From: CAYPPG01 sp964412555 | GTDB lineage: Bacteria; Hinthialibacterota; Hinthialibacteria; Hinthialibacterales; Hinthialibacteraceae | Assembly: GCA_964412555.1 (NCBI GenBank) | Contig: CAYPPG010000129.1 | Coordinates: forward strand, 1 to 9,413 | Reading direction: 5' to 3' | Length of the DNA: 9,413 nt | In this document: positions 6,906-9,413 of the stretch, piece by piece | How positions within the stretch are numbered: the first letter of the stretch is position 1 | Layout: each line of letters begins with the position of its first letter | Position numbers and translations under genes: made by a program | Notes under the pieces: generated by a model | What the model was told of the DNA's origin: nothing | Seen by the model: only the letters and a program-made list of their open reading frames with translations | Database searches by the model: none

Positions 6906-8192
6906 ATGCAAAATCGTTTATTTCAATCGTTCATCATTCTTCTTTCCATATTTGTTGTTTCCAATATCTCTGTAGCGGATACCTATAAAACCGTCCGGCC
7001 GGAACGAGTTGGATTGTCTTCCGAACGCTTGGAGCGTGTGGATCGGCTGATCGAGACCTCGATTCAAAAACAAGAAATTGCCGGAGCCGTCGCTTTGATT
7101 GCCCGGAAAGGACAACTCGCACATTTCAAAGCATATGGTTTAGCCGATAGTGAAGAAAAAATCCCGATGAGGCAGAATACGATTTTTCGCATTGCCTCTA
7201 TGAGCAAAGCGATTACCACGGTTGCAGTGATGATGCTCTACGAAGAAGGCCGTTTCGCGATTGACGATCCGCTGCATCAGTACATTCCGAGATTTAAAAA
7301 TATGCAAGTTTTGATACCTCATGAAGAAGGAATCGAACCGCCTTTTCATTTGGTTCCTGCCCAAAAGAAGATTACCATTCGCCATTTGCTGACTCATTCA
7401 TCGGGTATCATTTACCCAAACAATGGACATCTTGGTGAATTATACAAAAACAATAAGATTGGTATGGGTCTCAATGGTGGCAGCGAAACCATTGGCGATA
7501 TGGTGAAGCGGTTATGCAAATTGCCACTTAATCATCATCCCGGTACTCACGTCGATTACGGATTAAGCATCGATGTGCTTGGGCGGCTCGTGGAAATTTG
7601 GTCGGGGAAATCGTTTGACAGATTCTTACAGGAGCGCATTTTTGAGCCGTTGAACATGAAGGATACCTTTTTCCATGTTCCTGCCGAAAAACGTCCGCGT
7701 TTCGCAGCGATCCATAAGCAGGATGAAGAGCATGGATTGGTGAAAATCGAAGACGAATGGAAAGGCGCCGATTGTCCTACCACTTATTTTTCCGGTGGAG
7801 GTGGATTGTGCTCCACGACGTATGATTACTATCGGTTCTGCCAAATGATGTTAAACCAAGGTACGTTAGATGGACACCGTCTACTCAGCCGAAAAACCGT
7901 CGAACTGATGCTGCATGATCATCTTGGCGCTATGGGTATTGACTTTGGCATGGAAATGAAACAACCGGGTTTTGGCTTTGGTTACGGTTTCGCTATCCAT
8001 TTGGACCAAAGTCTCTCCAACAAAATCCGTTCTGCCGGATCCTATGGTTGGGGCGGTTATTGGGGGACGGAATTCTGGATCGATCCCAAAGAAGAACTGA
8101 TCGGCATTATCATGACGCAAAACCAACCTGGCGGAGCTGTAGAGGCATTCAATAAGTATGATGATGCAGTCTATCAGACAATCGACGATTAA
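6906..8192 (+). CDS. Secreted serine hydrolase of the beta-lactamase/penicillin-binding-protein-like family (class C type)
   Basis: 428 residues with a TAA stop. An AAGGAG at 6895-6900 lies 5 nt before ATG 6906. The signal peptide covers residues 1-24 with likely cleavage after SVA. The SxxK motif is S98-M-S-K101, within FRIASMSKAITTVAVMMLYEEG. The tyrosine motif is Y218-G-L-S in THVDYGLSIDVLGRLVE, in place of YxN. The third motif reads YGWGGYWGTEFWIDP (380-394), a WGG form like those of EstB-type esterases and many environmental class C-like proteins. HLLTHSSG (160-167) is also typical. The family includes esterases, D-aminopeptidases and transesterases, and most members are not antibiotic resistance enzymes, so a resistance function should not be inferred. 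It is the second gene of an operon with the alpha/beta hydrolase and converges with the glycosidase 25 bp downstream. Confidence 0.93.
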   Translation: MQNRLFQSFIILLSIFVVSNISVADTYKTVRPERVGLSSERLERVDRLIETSIQKQEIAGAVALIARKGQLAHFKAYGLADSEEKIPMRQNTIFRIASMSKAITTVAVMMLYEEGRFAIDDPLHQYIPRFKNMQVLIPHEEGIEPPFHLVPAQKKITIRHLLTHSSGIIYPNNGHLGELYKNNKIGMGLNGGSETIGDMVKRLCKLPLNHHPGTHVDYGLSIDVLGRLVEIWSGKSFDRFLQERIFEPLNMKDTFFHVPAEKRPRFAAIHKQDEEHGLVKIEDEWKGADCPTTYFSGGGGLCSTTYDYYRFCQMMLNQGTLDGHRLLSRKTVELMLHDHLGAMGIDFGMEMKQPGFGFGYGFAIHLDQSLSNKIRSAGSYGWGGYWGTEFWIDPKEELIGIIMTQNQPGGAVEAFNKYDDAVYQTIDD

Positions 8193-8217
8193 ACATTATT
8201 TGTTTGTATGAATTTTT

Positions 8218-9413
8218 TCACTTTTTGTGTTGGGCGTTGTCAAGGACAAGCACCCAGTCGTTGCCGCATTCCGGTTCGCCAGGCGGGCTAAATATGCCAT
8301 CACTATAATTATCAGAAATAGTAACCGTTTCACCATTTCTTGGATTCATCCACCTTCCATGGATTTGAGAATGTTTCAATTTGCCCAAATCGACTTTGAT
8401 GTCATGTCCGTCGGCAATGTAGAATACGGCATAGCTTCTATTGTTGGCTCGAAACGCTTGAACATGGCTGTCATACGACTCCGATTGTCCTTCTACTATG
8501 AGACGTTGATCGGGAACGCCGTTTCTATAATCAATGGATTCGAACAAGGTTCGAATGTGCCGGATTTGATGAGCGCCGGGTAAATCCAATGCGCTTAGAA
8601 AATCTTGGTTTGAGTTTGGTTGTTTGCTCCAGACGTCCTGCGCGCCATAAGTATGACCTGCAGCTCCGGCGAGTAATGTGAAATACGCCCGCCGCCGTAC
8701 GTGATAATCTCTAGCGCCCCCATTTTGAAAAATGGCTTTGCAGTCTCCGATCGGTTTGCTGCCTTCATACCACGCTTCGGCATCGATAACAGGCTTTGCC
8801 GGTTTTGTTTGATAATCAGCCTCGATTGCTTCCCACACCGACCAATCGCCTGCTTTCTGGGGATCATGATCGTGACGGTAGGTCTCATCGATAATCGGTA
8901 GATGTTCGGGAGAACACCATTGGCTGGTTTGCCAGGTGATGAAATCGACGACAGAACCGAGGTTTCTCGTCCGTGAACTGTTTCCCCAAATGGAATGAAC
9001 GGTGACCAGTTTCCCCCCTTTCCATCTTTGATCCCATCCCGTATTCCTCGCACAGCCGTTTTCACTTTCGATAAAGGTACCTTCCAATTGCCGCCTTCAC
9101 CGACGGTCATCCAGACAAGATGGTTTTCATCCTTATAGCGGTTGGCAACCCATTTCCAGTCGTTGTAGATTTGTTCTTCCGATAAACGCCCTAATTTCAA
9201 AGGTTCTCCCCAATGCAATACCGGCGCGAGGTACAGTCCCTTGTTCTTGGCTTTCATGATGAATTGATCGATGAATTGCCAATATTCTTCATTCGGTTGT
9301 TGCATCATGTCATCATCGTAAGGCTGGATTCCATAGGCGTTTGGTTTGTGTAATCCCGTGTCCAACAGGCATTGAATGATCGTAAATCCCTGGCTTTTGC
9401 GTTTGTCCAAATA
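8218..9413 (-). CDS. Apiosidase-like (DUF4038) glycoside hydrolase with C-terminal collagen-binding-2-type domain; 5' end outside window, frameshifted
   Basis: The gene enters from the right edge in frame (YLDKRKSQGFTIIQ), so roughly 40-60 N-terminal residues are missing. It ends at TGA 8218-8220. The first frame holds to about 9018 and includes YWQFIDQFIMKAKNKGLYLA, VLHWGEP and HLVWMTVGEGGNWK, where the Glu fits the acidic position of the family's GG(D/E) motif. The second frame continues without loss: KLVTVHSIWGNSSRTR, DFITWQTSQW, PVIDAEAWYEG (a second candidate catalytic Glu), RRRAYFTLLAGAAGHTYGAQDVW. A C-terminal beta domain then reads YAVFYIADG...VDLGKL...GRWMNPRNGETVTI, closing with GNDWVLVLDNA. 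These match DUF4038 plus the PF12904-type C-terminal domain. Related proteins of GH140 act on apiose-containing pectin, but the substrate here is unproven. The gene is either a recent pseudogene or broken by a sequencing error. Confidence 0.88.
9013..9018 (-). other. Frameshift at a G6 homopolymer in the glycosidase gene
   Basis: The minus strand reads AAAGGGGGGAAAC here. With six Gs the upstream frame passes into a closed-off out-of-family reading (GKGGNWSPFIPF). With seven Gs it would join as DGKGGKLVTVHSIW, which restores the family sequence exactly. A single-base loss in the run is therefore the simplest explanation. A sequencing error, a real mutation or transcriptional slippage are all possible. 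Confidence 0.85.

Noticed and set aside
6906..8192. Antibiotic-resistance beta-lactamase
   Set aside because: The Y-G-L and W-G-G forms of the second and third motifs and the insert pattern fit esterase/peptidase-like relatives rather than known resistance enzymes.

Overview
The window reads as a chromosomal fragment from a Gram-negative, probably uncultured environmental bacterium assembled from a draft or metagenomic contig. A run of 100 Ns at 4869-4968 marks a scaffold join. The mix of gene types (secreted redoxin fused to pseudopilin-like repeats, apiosidase-like glycosidase, secreted beta-lactamase-fold hydrolase, Rpn-type element, selenium genes) recalls Planctomycetes/Poribacteria-like genomes. 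That placement is an impression from gene content, not a computed assignment.

Left half (1-4868, minus strand): a selenium locus. selA (selenocysteine synthase, first ~10-15 residues lost in the gap) is followed by selD (selenophosphate synthetase) and then by a secreted redoxin-fold protein that runs off the left edge. Spacings are 99 and 53 bp, so one operon is plausible. The SelD is unusual: a six-cysteine N-terminal extension, a complete SelD core, and a C-terminal AhpD-like CxxC domain.

Middle (4969-5769): right of the gap is the 3' part of a plus-strand Rpn/PD-(D/E)XK-type transposase-like gene with nearly identical 69-bp tandem repeats. It ends 69 bp short of a minus-strand tRNA gene that folds as a bacterial selenocysteine tRNA (selC, anticodon UCA, 8-bp acceptor stem, 6-bp D-stem with 4-nt loop, long variable arm, encoded CCA). 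So selC, selA and selD are linked, with the Rpn-like gene between selC and selA. selB and a selenoprotein gene are not visible.

Right half (6001-9413): a two-gene plus-strand operon (secreted alpha/beta hydrolase, then a secreted beta-lactamase-family serine hydrolase, 11 bp apart) converges on a minus-strand apiosidase-like (DUF4038) glycoside hydrolase. The glycosidase runs off the right edge and is split by a one-base frameshift at a G6 run flanked by A3 on both sides.

In function, the selA/selD/selC set makes Sec-tRNA: SelD supplies selenophosphate and SelA converts Ser-tRNA(Sec) to Sec-tRNA(Sec). The right-hand genes look like an unrelated secreted or polysaccharide-degrading accessory set.
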